The notes under the pieces were generated by a model. The model worked only from the letters and a program-made list of their open reading frames with translations, had not been told where the DNA came from and searched no databases. A DNA stretch of 39,356 nucleotides from a virus: positions 1 to 39,356 of the IMG/VR virus record IMGVR_UViG_3300036832_000364, one strand, 5' to 3'. The position numbers and the translations under genes were made by a program. Positions 39,219 to 39,356 of this stretch are shown here, in pieces. Within the stretch, counting starts at the first letter, position 1, and the number at the start of each line of letters is the position of its first letter.

Positions 39219-39356
39219 ATGTTAGTCAACATCTTTGCTGTAGATCCAGGCACTACAACTGGTTGGGCATACATTCACGAGGCTGATCCGGCGACAATCC
39301 CCGCAAGTGAATGTGACTTCATGGTGATTACCGACCAGATATCTGGTGATGAATTC
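39219..39356 (+). CDS. RuvC-like resolvase (partial, 5' end)
   Basis: The last 46 codons of the window, starting at ATG 39219 after AAAGGCAGCC. The protein begins MLVNIFAVDPGTTTGWAYI, the DPGxxTGW opening of the RuvC/ribonuclease-H-like fold found in phage Holliday-junction resolvases. The catalytic Asp would be D9. The gene continues beyond the window, so length and remaining motifs cannot be checked. Location after the origin fits a role in resolving replication or recombination junctions. Confidence 0.7.
   Translation, partial: MLVNIFAVDPGTTTGWAYIHEADPATIPASECDFMVITDQISGDEF

Overview
The window is a stretch of a tailed double-stranded DNA phage (siphovirus-like). Every gene I can support is on the + strand. 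The evidence is a head-to-tail connector block, a frameshifted tail-chaperone pair, a tape measure, distal tail proteins and a collagen-like fibre. These are followed by a large early/replication region with a phage DnaE-type polymerase, a primase-helicase, a SNF2-type helicase, a RecA-like ATPase, an SSB-like protein, a Cas4-like nuclease and ThyX. That gene set is most familiar to me from phages of Actinobacteria, but the host cannot be read from the sequence. Terminase, portal, a recognisable major tail tube protein, the lysis genes and an integrase are not in the window.

Layout. (1) Positions 1-12000: late structural operon, ending in a 1227-residue collagen-like fibre. A 69-residue gene that looks like the anti-CBASS cyclic-nucleotide sponge Acb2 lies inside this operon. 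(2) 12009-13104: three small genes, two of them membrane proteins and one of those carrying a collagen-like stalk. (3) 13105-14009: about 900 bases without a gene, holding a terminator-like hairpin, several other hairpins, about a dozen copies of CGATCTTG and a degenerate ribozyme. (4) 14010-21144: mostly small genes, nearly all separated by self-cleaving RNAs. (5) 21416-38909: a tightly overlapped operon (ATGA, GTGA and TAATG junctions) for DNA replication, recombination and nucleotide metabolism, with many tiny Cys-rich proteins. (6) 38919-39198: an iteron array (GGTATCTA), followed by the start of a RuvC-like gene.

The main discovery is in region 4. Eleven intergenic spacers between 14427 and 19242 each contain a complete type II hammerhead ribozyme, with the order stem II 5' strand, GAAA, closed stem III, UC cleavage site, closed stem I, CUGANGA, stem II 3' strand. 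Two copies have a compensatory change in stem II (GGUC/GACC to GGAC/GUCC). Ten of the eleven would leave a 56-65 nt leader, starting with the 6-bp stem I hairpin, in front of the next start codon. A twelfth, degenerate copy with a core change (CUGAUGA to CCGAUGA) lies before the first gene of the array, at the same 65-nt distance. The inferred effect is that one long early transcript is cut by its own RNA into mono- or dicistronic messages, each with a hairpin at its 5' end and a stem III hairpin at its 3' end. The next operon has no ribozymes and uses overlapping start and stop codons instead.

How the parts fit. The ribozyme array probably carries highly expressed early or host-takeover genes; the larger ones are a DUF6011-like protein, an acidic-tailed protein ending DEPPF and a SNF2 helicase. 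The downstream operon supplies a replisome (DnaE, primase-helicase, SSB-like protein ending DDPPF, RecA-like ATPase, Cas4-like nuclease), nucleotide-pool enzymes (ThyX, HAD phosphatase, DUF1599/MazG-like) and a pyrimidine-dimer glycosylase-like protein. The iterons are a candidate replication origin. All functions are inferred from sequence motifs.
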